Source of the DNA: Nibricoccus aquaticus
GTDB lineage: Bacteria; Verrucomicrobiota; Verrucomicrobiia; Opitutales; Opitutaceae
Direction: 5' to 3'
NCBI RefSeq assembly: GCF_002310495.1
Contig: NZ_CP023344.1
Coordinates: 3,551,501-3,615,500 of the forward strand
DNA: 64,000 nt
Shown: one piece after another, positions 1-9,636 of the stretch
Layout of the letters: every line of letters starts with the position of its first letter
Position numbering within the stretch: position 1 is the first letter of the stretch
Program-made: the position numbers and the translations under genes
Notes under the pieces: generated by a model
Told to the model about the DNA's origin: nothing
The model's database searches: none
What the model saw: only the letters and a program-made list of their open reading frames with translations

Positions 1-354
1 GATGTCGATGCTGAAGCGGAGTTCGCGTTCTTTGATGGGTTTGGAGAGAAAGTTGAAGGGGGCGACGGCCTGGGCGCGGGCGAGGGTGGTGGCGTCGGCG
101 TTGCCAGTGAGAAACACGATAGGGAGATCGAGTTCGGCCAGGAGGCGGCTGGCGGTGTCGATACCGTCCATGTCGCCTTGGAGGTGGATGTCCATGAGGA
201 CGAGGCCGGGCTTGAGCCGGCGGGCCTGGGTGAGGGCGTCTTCGCCGGACATGGCGACGCCGAGAACGGTGTAGCCGGCGGATTCGAGACGGCGGCGGAG
301 GTCCATGGCGACGAGGAGTTCGTCTTCGACGAGGAGTAGGGAGGGCGTGCTCAT
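1..354 (-). CDS. Response regulator, receiver domain (partial, runs off the left edge)
   Basis: The visible 118 residues form a complete CheY-like receiver domain. The acidic pair is at residues 10-12 (EDE), the phospho-acceptor Asp at 55 (in LMDIHL), the switch Thr at 83 and the conserved Lys at 105 (in LSKPI). The ATG is at 352-354. The frame is still open at base 1, so an output domain or a PAS/histidine-kinase module may follow outside the window. It is divergent from the OmpR-type regulator at 471, which suggests a signalling locus. The partner kinase is not in view. Confidence 0.85.
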   Translation of the reverse strand, partial: MSTPSLLLVEDELLVAMDLRRRLESAGYTVLGVAMSGEDALTQARRLKPGLVLMDIHLQGDMDGIDTASRLLAELDLPIVFLTGNADATTLARAQAVAPFNFLSKPIKERELRFSIDI

Positions 355-470
355 GGGGACATGATCGCAGAACGGGCGGGGGCGATGCGTCACGGAGGTG
401 TCACAAACTTGCCGGCGGAAGATTTCGTGTGTGAGGTGGGGAGCGCCGGGCAGTCCGGCGAAATTATCTC

Positions 471-1169
471 ATGAGTGTTTTACCCCGTGTGCTGGTGATC
501 GATGACGATGCGGCGATCCGCGCGAGCGTGGTGCGTTGTTTGCAGGGAGAAGGTTATCGCGTGCTCGAAGCGGCGGACGGCGCGCAAGGCGTCGAAGTGA
601 CGCTGAAGGAGAAACCGGCGCTGATCGTGATCGATGTGATGATGCCGAGGCTCGGCGGCGTGGAAGCGGTGGAGGAGATGCGGCGGCTGGGCGTGGCGGC
701 GCCGGTGCTGATGTTGACGACGCGGAACGAGACGCCGGAGCGGGTGAAGGGATTGAAGGCGGGGGCGGACGATTACCTCGGGAAACCTTTCGACAAGGAG
801 GAGCTGCTGGCGCGGGTGCATGCGCTGCTGAGGAAGCACGAGCGGCAGGCACCGGCGGGACGGGTGTTAAGATTTGATGAACTCGTCGTGGATCTTGACC
901 AGAAGGCGGCGCGGAAAAATGGGGAGGACGTGGCGCTGACGCGGACGGAGTATGCGTTGCTGGAGTTGTTCGCGGCGCATCTGGGGGCGGCGGTGACGCG
1001 GGATCAGATGCTGGATGCGGTGTGGGGTTATACGTATTTCCCGTCGACGCGGACGGTGGACACGCACATCTGGCGTTTGCGGAAAAAACTCGGGGACAAT
1101 GCGGAGAATCCGCGTTGGTTGAAGCGGGTGCAGGGGCAAGGGTATGTTTTGACCTGCGCAACCGGTTGA
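471..1169 (+). CDS. OmpR/PhoB-family response regulator
   Basis: This is a 232-residue two-domain transcription factor. The receiver domain (about 1-120) has acidic residues D11-D13, phospho-acceptor D55 (VIDVMMP), T83/T84 and K105 (YLGKPF). A winged-helix DNA-binding domain (about 132-228) carries the usual elements LTRTEYALLEL, the VDTHIWRLRKK recognition helix and the final GQGYVL hairpin. Phosphorylation of D55 by an unseen histidine kinase would control DNA binding. The next gene begins 13 bases downstream, so the two may share a transcript. Confidence 0.93.
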   Translation: MSVLPRVLVIDDDAAIRASVVRCLQGEGYRVLEAADGAQGVEVTLKEKPALIVIDVMMPRLGGVEAVEEMRRLGVAAPVLMLTTRNETPERVKGLKAGADDYLGKPFDKEELLARVHALLRKHERQAPAGRVLRFDELVVDLDQKAARKNGEDVALTRTEYALLELFAAHLGAAVTRDQMLDAVWGYTYFPSTRTVDTHIWRLRKKLGDNAENPRWLKRVQGQGYVLTCATG

Positions 1170-1182
1170 GAATCCATGGGGT

Positions 1183-3153
1183 GTGCCGATGGAGCGTGGT
1201 ACTTCACCCGCCTTGGCCACCACACTGACAGATCCTCCGATTTTACCGACGACCGACATGGCATCGCGCGACATTGCAACGGATGGGCCGACGACCGGCG
1301 AGTGGATGATCGCGGGGTTGCTGGCGGGGAATCTGGCGTGGACGACGCTTTGTCTCGGAGGCGTGCGGGCGGAGACGATGGTGCTGAGCTGGGCGCTGAC
1401 GGGGATCGCACTGGCGTTGCAACTGGCGCTGACGGCGTGGACGGGCGGGCGGTCGCACGCGGCGGGTTTCTGGCTGTTGCCGTTTCTCGGATACGCGGCG
1501 GTGAGCGTGCTTTTTATCACGCCGGTGCCGTGGATCGGAAAACGCGAGTGGCTGGGCTGGGCGCAGATGATCGCGACGTTTTGGGTTTCGCTGAACGGGC
1601 TCAGGCGTCCGGGACCGCGGCTGGTGGTGATCGGGACGGCGCTGGGGCTGGCGGTGTTTGCGGTGGTGCTGGCGGCGTACCAGCGGTTCATCGCGCCGGA
1701 CTGGTTGATGATGGAGCGCACGCAGGTGGCGCAGTACATCGGGAGGGCGAGCGGGAGTTTTGGGAATCCGAACAACTTTGCGGCGCTGCTGGCGCTGGCG
1801 ATCCCGCCGGTGCTCTCGCTGGCGTGGCAGCGGGGGGCGACGGCGTTTCAGCGGGTGCTCTTTGGGTATCTCGGGCTGGTGCTGCTGCTGGGGATCGGGC
1901 TGACGATCAGCCGAGGCGGATGGCTGGCGCTCGCGCTGGCGTTGGCGTGCTGGCCGCTGTTTGCGCGGAGCCAGGCGTGGGCGTCGCGTATCTTGCTTTC
2001 GGCGACGGCGCTGGGGGCGGTGATCATGGCGGGGGCGGCGCTTTATTCGACGGTGCCGCTGGTGAAGACGCGGCTGGACAGTCTGGCGAAGGACCGCGGG
2101 GAGTGGTCGCGGCCGATCTTGTGGGAGGCGTCGACGCAGTTGTTCACGAGCGCGCCGGTGCTGGGGACGGGCGCTGGGAGTTTCAACACGTTGTTCGAGC
2201 GGCAGCGGCCGGAGCGATTCAACGACGAGCCGCAGTGGGTGCATAACGAGTACCTGAATACGCTGAGCGATTACGGGCTGACGGGGTTTGCGCTGTTCTT
2301 CGGCGCGGTGGCGGTGGTCGCGTGGAAAGTGGCGGCGCGAGCGGCGAGGGCGGGAGTTTTTGCGGAGGTGAACGTGGGGTGGCGCGCGCCGGGGTTCACG
2401 CACGCGATGAGCGTGGGGCTGCTGGCGTTTGCGGCGGCGAGTTTCGTGGATTTTCACCTGAAGATCCCGGCGCTGTGCATGATGGTGGCGCTGGTGGCGG
2501 CGGAGGTGGTGCGGCGGCACTGGCCGGCGGAGGAGGCGGGCGAACCGGAACCGTTGAGGCAGTTGGGCGGCATCGTGGCGGCGGTGGCGGTGGTGATCGT
2601 GATGCTGGCGGTGGCGTTGCCGACTTATCAGGCGGAGGCGTCGCGTTATGCGGGCAGGCAGAAGATCGATGCGCTGGCGTTGAACCCGAATCCGACGCTG
2701 AACCAGCAGAAGGAGACGTTGACTGAGGCCCGTTCCCTATTCGGAGAGGCGCTGGCGTTCGATGATGCGAACGGGCAGGCGTGGGCGGATTCGGCGTATG
2801 CTTCGGCGCTGTGGTCTCACCTGGCGGCGCACAGCCGGAACGAGTTGGGCAAAGAGGCTGAGGCCTCTGCGCGGCAGGCACTTGCCCGGTCGGAGTTGGT
2901 GCCGGAATTCTGGATCAGGCTGGGCGTGTCGCTGGACATGCAGGGACGCTGGAATGAAGGGAGCGAAGCGTTTTTGAAGGCGCTGATTCTGGCTCCGGGG
3001 AGTTCGCTGGTTTGGTACCACCAGGCATATCACCTCAGTCTAAACCCTAGGGCAAAAAAGCTGGCGGAAGCGGCTGCGGCGACATGCTTGCGCCTTGACC
3101 CTGCCTACCTTGCTGCCAGATCTTTGCAGCAACGCTTAAGTTCGGTTCCGTAG
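1183..3153 (+). CDS. O-antigen ligase (Wzy_C/WaaL-like) membrane protein with C-terminal TPRs
   Basis: This 656-residue protein has about ten to twelve hydrophobic segments, then a soluble tail after about residue 480 containing TPR-like helices (such as PEFWIRLGVSLDMQGRWNEG). The ligase/polymerase family loop is recognisable around residue 354 (HNEYLNTLSDYG), with NPNNFAALLAL and LTISRGGW motifs upstream. Members transfer or polymerise undecaprenyl-linked glycans at the periplasmic face of the inner membrane. The substrate cannot be read from sequence. The start is uncertain: GTG at 1183, ATG at 1189 or ATG at 1258. A FecR-domain gene and a cyclase follow on the same strand, so polysaccharide export and sensing may be linked. 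Confidence 0.8.
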   Translation: MPMERGTSPALATTLTDPPILPTTDMASRDIATDGPTTGEWMIAGLLAGNLAWTTLCLGGVRAETMVLSWALTGIALALQLALTAWTGGRSHAAGFWLLPFLGYAAVSVLFITPVPWIGKREWLGWAQMIATFWVSLNGLRRPGPRLVVIGTALGLAVFAVVLAAYQRFIAPDWLMMERTQVAQYIGRASGSFGNPNNFAALLALAIPPVLSLAWQRGATAFQRVLFGYLGLVLLLGIGLTISRGGWLALALALACWPLFARSQAWASRILLSATALGAVIMAGAALYSTVPLVKTRLDSLAKDRGEWSRPILWEASTQLFTSAPVLGTGAGSFNTLFERQRPERFNDEPQWVHNEYLNTLSDYGLTGFALFFGAVAVVAWKVAARAARAGVFAEVNVGWRAPGFTHAMSVGLLAFAAASFVDFHLKIPALCMMVALVAAEVVRRHWPAEEAGEPEPLRQLGGIVAAVAVVIVMLAVALPTYQAEASRYAGRQKIDALALNPNPTLNQQKETLTEARSLFGEALAFDDANGQAWADSAYASALWSHLAAHSRNELGKEAEASARQALARSELVPEFWIRLGVSLDMQGRWNEGSEAFLKALILAPGSSLVWYHQAYHLSLNPRAKKLAEAAAATCLRLDPAYLAARSLQQRLSSVP

Positions 3154-3183
3154 TGTCGCTTTGGTCTCACGCTCAATTTTGTC

Positions 3184-4128
3184 ATGCCCCGTCTTTTCAT
3201 CCGCTGGTTTTTCGCCGCCACGCTTCTGTTCACCGCAGCAGGCGTCGCGGAGGCGCAGACGGCGGCACCGGCCGCGCCAGCGGAGCAACCGGGCGGGCGG
3301 ATCTTGGTGGCGCGTGTGACGGGCGAGGCGTTCGCGATGAACCCAAGCGATGGGCTCAAATTTCCCGTACGCACGGGTTCGTTGCTAAGCGAGGGCCAGG
3401 TGATCACGACGGGCTCGGGTGCGAGTGTGCTTTTTGTTTTGTCGAATGGCGCGACGGTCTCGCTCGGAGCGGACTCGGTGCTGGCGCTGGAGCAATTTAC
3501 GCAGCAGCCGTTTGGAGAGTCGTACAAGATGAGCACGCTTACCGCGGAGCCATCGACCTCGACGACGCGGTTGAATTTGATGCGCGGCGAGTTGATCTCG
3601 GACGTGAAGAAGCTGAATAAAACGGGCGGTTCGAGTTTTCAGATCAAGACGCCGGTGGGGGCGGCCGGTATTCGCGGGACGGCTTTCCGGATCGCGTTCA
3701 AGCCGGAGGGGGATCGCGCGGCGTTTGCGCTGGTGATGCTCGAAGGCGTGATCGAACAGACTTTTGGCAATCGGGGACGTCCGGTGGTGGTGCCGCAGGG
3801 CAAGCAGGTCGTCGTCACGGGAATCGAATACAACGGCCGCACGGGCGAAGTGGGGGCGATTCCGCCGGTCGGCGAACCGACGGATGTGCCCGCTTCGGTG
3901 CAGGCATCACTGTTTCAGCTCGTGCAGCAGATGCTGGCGACGGTGGGATCGATGACGATTTCGGCGACGTCGATTCAGGGGAATGGCGGCTCGGGTGGTG
4001 CGGGTGGCGGCTCGACGGCAGAAGCGTCGGCGCAGAGCGGCGAAGGTCTTTCGCCGGTTTCACCTTCACCCGGTCCGCAACTGCCGCCTGCACGCACGTC
4101 GCCGACGGATGGACAGCCTAAGGGTTGA
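3184..4128 (+). CDS. Exported FecR-domain protein
   Basis: The protein has 314 residues. Residues 1-24 form a signal peptide (Arg-containing start, hydrophobic core, AEA-Q cleavage site). The FecR domain spans roughly 45-190, with the typical ATVSLGADSVL and GAAGIRGTAFRI motifs. A low-complexity Gly/Ser/Ala/Pro tail follows. It lacks an anti-sigma N-terminus and sits 64 bases upstream of a CHASE2 adenylate cyclase. That pairing is common in several phyla, and the FecR protein is thought to work at the envelope with the CHASE2 sensor. It is probably co-transcribed with its neighbours; the ligand is unknown. Confidence 0.85.
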   Translation: MPRLFIRWFFAATLLFTAAGVAEAQTAAPAAPAEQPGGRILVARVTGEAFAMNPSDGLKFPVRTGSLLSEGQVITTGSGASVLFVLSNGATVSLGADSVLALEQFTQQPFGESYKMSTLTAEPSTSTTRLNLMRGELISDVKKLNKTGGSSFQIKTPVGAAGIRGTAFRIAFKPEGDRAAFALVMLEGVIEQTFGNRGRPVVVPQGKQVVVTGIEYNGRTGEVGAIPPVGEPTDVPASVQASLFQLVQQMLATVGSMTISATSIQGNGGSGGAGGGSTAEASAQSGEGLSPVSPSPGPQLPPARTSPTDGQPKG

Positions 4129-4192
4129 GCGGCGGTTTATTAGAAATGCGGCGTTGGATCCGTGTTGATCGTCGAAAGCCGGCCAGACGTTA

Positions 4193-6541
4193 ATGCGCGG
4201 TGAGGGCACCGCGCCTCCATCCGAGCGAGACATCGGTCCCGTAGACGATCTGAAACTACGGACTGGCGCAGGGGCGGAGCGGCACCTACGGTCGCCGCCT
4301 GTGCCCCGGCTTAAGAAGCTCACATCTCTTCGTTGGCTAGCGTTACTGCCGATTCCGGCGTTGTGGTGCGCGGCACATTTTTTGGGACTGCTGAGTTTTC
4401 TGGAGCAGCGCTCGCTGGACTGGCGTTTTCGTTTTCGCGGGGAGATCGATGCGCCGGTGAAGGTGGCGTACGTGGATGTGGATTCGAAATCGATCACGGA
4501 TATCGGGAATCTGCCGTGGGACCGGGCGCTTTATGCGAAGGTTAGTGAGACTCTTTTAGCGGAGGGAAAAGCGAAGGCGGTGGGGATCGATTTTGTTTTT
4601 TCGGAGCGGGGGATTCCTGAGCTGGTGAATGATGAGCGGTTTCGGGCAGGCACGCTGGAATTGTTTCGTCTGCTGCATTCGCGGCCGCCGGCGCCGGTGG
4701 TTGTCGCGGCGGCGTACGCGGCGGCGGAGGATCGCGACATCAATGGCCAGCCGATCATGCGGTCGCTGCCGGATGCGGATACACCGGCTGAACAGGTGCA
4801 GGCGCCGGAGCGGCCGCAGATGCGCGGAGCAGGTAATACGATCATGCATCCGCCGTTGATGGGGTTGATCGATACGATTGATGGCGGGACGCGGCGAGTT
4901 CCGCTGTTCGCGCGGACGCAGGACGGAGTTTTCCAGCACATGGGCGTGGAGCTGGCGCGGCTTTACTGGGATCTGCCGCGTGAAGCGGTGGTGATTGAGG
5001 CGGAACGCATGACGCTGGTGCGTGGCGATGGCGGCGTGCTGGCGGCGGTGCCGCTGATAAATGGGCGCGATCTGGAGGTGAACTGGTTTTCGAGGTGGGA
5101 TTCGCCGGAGCGCAATCCGCGCGCGAGTTTTTCGCATGTACTGATGGCGGGTCAGATGCTCGGTGCGGAGAACGCGGAAGAGCGCGAAGTGGCGCGGGAG
5201 TTTTTCAAGCGGTTCGAGGGAGCGGTGGTGCTGATCGGGCCGGTGGATCCGTTGTTGCAGGACATCGCGGCGACGCCTCTCGATCCACAGCCGGTGCCAC
5301 GCGTGGGCATTCACGGTAACCTGGTTAAAACGATCGTATCGGGAAAATACCTTCACCGGATAGGAGGCGCGGGGGTGGTGGCTATCGTACTCGCGTTGAC
5401 GGCGGCGGTTTGCGCGCTGGTGCTGGCGACAGGACGGCGGGGCGGGTGGCGCAAGGCGGGCGCGGTGGTGTTGCTCGCGGGTTATGTGGCGGTGGCGTTT
5501 GTGGTGTTTGCGCGGACGCACTGGGTGCTGCCACTGGTGGCGCCGGTGGGCGCGGCGTTCACGACGAGTTTTGCGGCGCTGATCTGGCAGTTGATCGTGG
5601 AAGAAAAGCAGCGCGGACGGATCAAGGGCATGTTCGGTACATATGTGTCGCCTGAGCTGGTGAACCGGATGGTGGAGTCGGGCGAGGAGCCGAAACTGGG
5701 CGGTGTCGAGGCGCGGATCACGGCGTACTTTTCAGACATCGAGGGGTTCTCGTCGTTTGCCGAAAAACTGCCGCCTGATCAGCTCGTGGAGTTAATGAAT
5801 GAATATCTGACGGCGTGCACGGACATCGTGACGGCGCAAGGCGGGACGCTGGACAAGTATATCGGAGACGCGGTGGTCGCGATGTTCGGGGCGCCGGTGG
5901 AGTTTGCCGATCACGCTTATCGCGCGTGCGTGGCGTCGCAGCTGGTGCAGCAGCGGCTGGATGAGCTGCGGAAAAAGTGGATGTCGGCGGGGTCGAAATG
6001 GCCGGTAACGGTGGGGCACATGCACACGCGTATCGGTTTGAACAGCGGGGCGGCTGTGGTGGGCAACATGGGGTCGCTGACGCGGTTCAATTACACGATG
6101 ATGGGAGATACGGTGAATCTGGCCTCACGCCTGGAGAGCGGCGCGCGTAGTTATGGCGCGGGCACGCTGGTCACGGAGGCGACGAAGACGGCGGCGGAGC
6201 TGGCGGGGGACCGGTGTGTGTTTCGGTTTCTCGATCGCATCGTGGTGAAGGGGCGGTCTGAGCCGGTGGGGATTTTCGAGATCCTCGGATTAAAGGATCT
6301 GATTTCGGCGACGACGAGGGAGTGCGCGCAGCATTTTGCCGAGGGAATGGAGAAGTATTTGAAGCAGGATTGGGACGCGGCGATCGCGGCGTTCGAGCGG
6401 GCTGCGAAGTTGGAGCCGCGGCAGCTGGATGAGTTTACAGAGATCAATCCGTCGCTGTTGTACGTGCAGCGGTGTGGAGTGATGAAGTTGAATCCGCCGG
6501 GCAAAGATTGGGATGGGGTGTTTGTGATGAAGACGAAGTGA
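4193..6541 (+). CDS. CHASE2-domain class III adenylate cyclase
   Basis: This 782-residue protein has an N-terminal membrane helix (about 45-65), an extracytoplasmic CHASE2 sensor (about 75-385), membrane helices between about 390 and 470, and a cytoplasmic class III cyclase domain (about 510-690). The metal-binding aspartates are D515 (FSDIEGF) and D559 (KYIGDAVVAMFGAP). K555 and D639 (MMGDTVN) are the Lys/Asp pair that selects ATP, so the product should be cAMP rather than cGMP. A short TPR-like tail follows. It lies next to the FecR-domain gene, suggesting envelope-signal-controlled cAMP production. The first 40 residues are poorly structured, so a later start is possible. Confidence 0.92.
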   Translation: MRGEGTAPPSERDIGPVDDLKLRTGAGAERHLRSPPVPRLKKLTSLRWLALLPIPALWCAAHFLGLLSFLEQRSLDWRFRFRGEIDAPVKVAYVDVDSKSITDIGNLPWDRALYAKVSETLLAEGKAKAVGIDFVFSERGIPELVNDERFRAGTLELFRLLHSRPPAPVVVAAAYAAAEDRDINGQPIMRSLPDADTPAEQVQAPERPQMRGAGNTIMHPPLMGLIDTIDGGTRRVPLFARTQDGVFQHMGVELARLYWDLPREAVVIEAERMTLVRGDGGVLAAVPLINGRDLEVNWFSRWDSPERNPRASFSHVLMAGQMLGAENAEEREVAREFFKRFEGAVVLIGPVDPLLQDIAATPLDPQPVPRVGIHGNLVKTIVSGKYLHRIGGAGVVAIVLALTAAVCALVLATGRRGGWRKAGAVVLLAGYVAVAFVVFARTHWVLPLVAPVGAAFTTSFAALIWQLIVEEKQRGRIKGMFGTYVSPELVNRMVESGEEPKLGGVEARITAYFSDIEGFSSFAEKLPPDQLVELMNEYLTACTDIVTAQGGTLDKYIGDAVVAMFGAPVEFADHAYRACVASQLVQQRLDELRKKWMSAGSKWPVTVGHMHTRIGLNSGAAVVGNMGSLTRFNYTMMGDTVNLASRLESGARSYGAGTLVTEATKTAAELAGDRCVFRFLDRIVVKGRSEPVGIFEILGLKDLISATTRECAQHFAEGMEKYLKQDWDAAIAAFERAAKLEPRQLDEFTEINPSLLYVQRCGVMKLNPPGKDWDGVFVMKTK

Positions 6542-6622
6542 GCGCGGACGTGATGGGGAGATCGCGGAAATGCGAAAGGGCGGAAGCGCGGAAATATGAG
6601 TGAGTGATTGGGCGGGGCCGCT

Positions 6623-6645
6623 CGCTGGCGCTCGCGGCTACGGGG
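6623..6645. repeat. Dispersed Ser/Ala-codon-like repeat (CTCGCTGGCGCTCGCGGCTAC type)
   Basis: A short element is present here and, slightly diverged, at about 29463-29488 in front of the ROK gene stop. Both copies are intergenic or at a gene end and have the same orientation. No function can be assigned. Confidence 0.4.
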
Positions 6646-6649
6646 TATG

Positions 6650-6678
6650 AAAAAGCCCGGGCGGTTTAGGCCCGGGCT
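6650..6678 (-). terminator. Rho-independent terminator of ilvB
   Basis: A 9-bp perfect stem (6654-6662 with 6670-6678, arm AGCCCGGGC) has a 7-base loop. On the minus strand it is followed by a T run (A run 6650-6654 on plus). It lies 32 bases past the ilvB stop codon. Confidence 0.85.
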
Positions 6679-6709
6679 GAAGAGTGAAACAGAACTCGAA
6701 GAGAGCGGC

Positions 6710-8497
6710 TTACTTGAGGATCATTTCTTTCACCGTTTTACCGGCGGGGATCATTGGGAGCACGTGCTCGGTGTAAGGGACGATAACGTCGAGGAGGTAC
6801 GGGCCGTCGTGGTCGAGCATCTCTTGGATGGCTTCCTTGAGTTCGCTCTTCTTGTGGACGCGGCGTGCTTTGACGCCGAAGCCCTTCGCGATGGTGACGT
6901 AGTCGGGATAGATGCCGCCGAGGTTGTCGGGGCCGCCGATGTTCTTTTGGTCGCCGAGGATCGTGTTGCCGCGGACGCTGCCATAGAAGCGGTCTTCCCA
7001 CTGCACGACCATGCCGAGGTGCTGGTTATTCAAGATCATCGCCTTGGCGGCGATCTTCTCGATGTGGCAGGTGGCGAGTTCCTGGACGTTCATCAGGAAG
7101 GAGCCGTCGCCATCGATATCGATGACTTGCTTGTCGGGGCAGGCGACTTTGGCGCCCATCGCGGCGGGATACCCGTAGCCCATCGCGCCGAGACCGAGCG
7201 AGCTGATGTAGCGGCGGGGTTCGTCGAAGCGGTAGAATTGTGCGGCCCACATCTGGTGCTGGCCGACGCCGGTGGTGATGATGGCGTCGCCCTTGGTGAG
7301 TTCGTAGAGGGCGGCGACGGCTTCCTGCGGGAGGATGTGCGGGCTGTTGCCGAAACCGGCTTTGGAGTCGAACGGGTGTTCGGCTTTCCACGTGGCGATC
7401 TGGGCGTGCCAGGCGGCGGTGTCGGGCGCGGTGAACTTGTGGGCGGCGATGAGCTCGTTGAGGCGGTTGAGCGCGAACTTGATGTCGGAGCAAACCGGGA
7501 TGACGCCGCGTTTGTTCTTGTTGTGCTCAGCGGCGTCGATGTCGAGGTGGACGATCTTCGCGCCAGACGCGAATTTCTCGACGGCTCCGGTGATGCGGTC
7601 GTCGAAGCGGGCGCCAAAGCAGAGGAGCAAATCGGATTGATCGACGGCCCAGTTGCCGTAGGCGGCGCCGTGCATGCCGAACCACTGCATGGAGAGCTTA
7701 TGTGTCTCGGGGAATGCGCCGACGCCCATCAGTGTCGTGGCGACATTGATGTTGGTCTTCTCGGCGAACGTGCGGAGTTCCTTGTGTGCTTCAGCGGAGA
7801 TGAGACCGCCGCCGACGTACAGAACGGGGCGTTTCGCTTCGAAGATGAGCGAGAGGATTTGTTTCAGCTGATCGTCGTTCGCCTGCGGAATCTGGCTGAT
7901 GAGTGGGTTGCGGAACTCGACGGTGGCTGGATAGACGGGCGTGAATTTCGCCTGCTGGATATCCTTCGGAATATCGATGATGACGGGGCCGGGGCGGCCG
8001 GTGCGCGCGAGGTGGAACGCCTCTTTGAAAATGCGCGGGATGTCCGCGACATTCATGACGAGGTAGGAGTGCTTCACTATCGGCAGGGTCATGCCGAAGA
8101 AGTCGGTTTCCTGAAACGCGCTCTTGCCGATGAACTTGGTGAAAACCTGGCCGGTGATCGCGACCATCGGGGTCGAATCCATGAAGGCGTCGGCGATGGC
8201 CGAGATGAGGTTGGTGGCGCCGGGGCCGGAAGTGGCCATACACACGCCGACTTTGCCGGTGGCGCGGGCGTAACCTTCGGCGGCGAAGGAGCCGCCTTGT
8301 TCGTGGCGGGGGAGGATGGTGCGGATCTTGTCGGTTCGGGCGAGTGACTGGTGGAGTTCCTGCGAGGCACCGCCGGGGTACGCGAAGATGGCATCAACAC
8401 CTTCGCGGATGAGGCACTCGACGACGCAGTCGGAACCTTTCATTTCTTTGCCGATTTCGGCTTGGGGAAACGAGGAGGGCGAGGTGGATGATTTCAT
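6710..8497 (-). CDS. ilvB: Acetolactate synthase large subunit
   Basis: This 595-residue thiamin-diphosphate enzyme catalyses the first common step of branched-chain amino-acid synthesis. The catalytic Glu lies in the N-terminal PYR domain ([15 protein letters not shown]), followed by the SGPGATNL segment. The C-terminal TPP-binding motif is GDGSFLMN...LNNQHLG, and QWEDRFY is typical of the family. The start at 8497 (ATG) gives normal length; an in-frame ATG at 8443 is an alternative. The regulatory subunit gene ilvN is not adjacent. Minus-strand transcription ends at the terminator at 6650-6678. C-ending codons are prominent. Confidence 0.95.
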   Translation of the reverse strand: MKSSTSPSSFPQAEIGKEMKGSDCVVECLIREGVDAIFAYPGGASQELHQSLARTDKIRTILPRHEQGGSFAAEGYARATGKVGVCMATSGPGATNLISAIADAFMDSTPMVAITGQVFTKFIGKSAFQETDFFGMTLPIVKHSYLVMNVADIPRIFKEAFHLARTGRPGPVIIDIPKDIQQAKFTPVYPATVEFRNPLISQIPQANDDQLKQILSLIFEAKRPVLYVGGGLISAEAHKELRTFAEKTNINVATTLMGVGAFPETHKLSMQWFGMHGAAYGNWAVDQSDLLLCFGARFDDRITGAVEKFASGAKIVHLDIDAAEHNKNKRGVIPVCSDIKFALNRLNELIAAHKFTAPDTAAWHAQIATWKAEHPFDSKAGFGNSPHILPQEAVAALYELTKGDAIITTGVGQHQMWAAQFYRFDEPRRYISSLGLGAMGYGYPAAMGAKVACPDKQVIDIDGDGSFLMNVQELATCHIEKIAAKAMILNNQHLGMVVQWEDRFYGSVRGNTILGDQKNIGGPDNLGGIYPDYVTIAKGFGVKARRVHKKSELKEAIQEMLDHDGPYLLDVIVPYTEHVLPMIPAGKTVKEMILK

Positions 8498-8723
8498 AGG
8501 CGCGGAGGTTGGAAAAAGGAGTTCAGACGATGCAATCGCGACGGGGACTGGCAAGCGTGGAAAAGGCGTGCCGCGGCAGGTGGCGCGAATGACCAATTAA
8601 GTAATGACCAGTGACCAATGGGGAGGAGCAATCCGAGGCCGAAGGTCGAATGCCGAGCGAGCGGAGCATGGAGAGGGAATTGGGCGTTGCTTCGTTTGCG
8701 GTGGGTTTGGACGCTCTGCGGCT

Positions 8724-9554
8724 ATGTTGAAGTTTCTCTTTATTGGCGACGTGGTTGGGCGGCCTGGGCGTGACATCATCGCGTCGCGTTTGCCTCAACT
8801 GCGCGCGCAGCATGGCATCGATCTGGTGATCGCCAATGCGGAGAACGCGGCCGCCGGGTCCGGCATCACGGGTGTAATTGCGAAGACGCTGCTTAGCTGC
8901 GGCGTGGATGCGATCACGTTGGGTGACCATGTGTGGGATCAAAAAGGGTGGGAGGACGAGATCGGGAGTTTTGAGCGGGTGTGCCGCCCGGCGAATTTGC
9001 CCGCGTCGAATCCAGGAAGAGATCACGTGATTTTGCAGGCAAAGGGATTTCGGCTGGCGGTGTTTACGGTGCTGGGGCGGCAGTATCTTAACATCAAGGC
9101 GGACTGCCCGTTTCTCGCGGCGGACCGGATGCTCAAGGAAATCGGCGACAAGGCGAACGGCGCGTTTGTGGAGATCCATGCCGAGGCGACTTCGGAAAAG
9201 CAGGCGATGGGCTGGCATCTCGACGGGCGCGCGATCGCGGTGCTCGGGACGCATACGCATGTGCCGACGGCGGATGCGAGCGTGCTGCCGAAGGGCACGG
9301 CTTTCATGTGCGATGTCGGCATGACGGGGCCGTATGCATCGGTGCTCGGGCGCGAAGTGAAACCCGTTTTGGAGAAATTTATCACCGGGATGCCACGCCG
9401 GTTTGAAGTCGCGGAGCAGGATGTGCGTTTATCGGCGGCGTTGGTGACGTTCGATCCGAAAGAGAAACGCGCGACGAAGTGCGAGTTGATCACGATTCGG
9501 TCGAACGCGAGCGGGCCGCGCGTGAGTCTGGATGGCGGGCACTCGAACGATTGA
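8724..9554 (+). CDS. YmdB-family metallophosphoesterase (TIGR00282 type)
   Basis: The 276-residue protein begins MLKFLFIGDVVGRPG and contains NAENAAAGSGIT, the metal-binding GDHVWDQ segment and GTHTHVPTAD. Together these identify the calcineurin-like YmdB family, whose Bacillus member hydrolyses 2',3'-cyclic nucleotides and affects biofilm and motility gene expression. The ATG at 8724 fits the family N-terminus; an upstream extension in the same frame to 8604 is not conserved-looking. It is convergent with accA and the two share the bidirectional terminator at 9564-9596. Confidence 0.9.
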   Translation: MLKFLFIGDVVGRPGRDIIASRLPQLRAQHGIDLVIANAENAAAGSGITGVIAKTLLSCGVDAITLGDHVWDQKGWEDEIGSFERVCRPANLPASNPGRDHVILQAKGFRLAVFTVLGRQYLNIKADCPFLAADRMLKEIGDKANGAFVEIHAEATSEKQAMGWHLDGRAIAVLGTHTHVPTADASVLPKGTAFMCDVGMTGPYASVLGREVKPVLEKFITGMPRRFEVAEQDVRLSAALVTFDPKEKRATKCELITIRSNASGPRVSLDGGHSND

Positions 9555-9563
9555 TTGGGGCGC

Positions 9564-9596
9564 AAAAAAAGCGCTCCGATTAAGGAGCGCGTTTTT
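9564..9596. terminator. Bidirectional terminator between the YmdB-like gene and accA
   Basis: A 7-bp stem (GCGCTCC 9571-9577 with GGAGCGC 9584-9590) has loop GATTAA. It is flanked by seven A on the left (9564-9570) and five T on the right (9592-9596), so it can terminate transcription from either side of this convergent pair. Confidence 0.9.
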
Positions 9597-9636
9597 GAAA
9601 ACGGGATGGAAAGACGGAGGTGCCGACGATGGGAAA

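Noticed and set aside
6608-8347. Long open frame on the plus strand opposite ilvB
   Set aside because: It mirrors ilvB codons in a high-GC genome, has low-complexity Asp/Glu/Gly/Val-rich sequence and no family motif.
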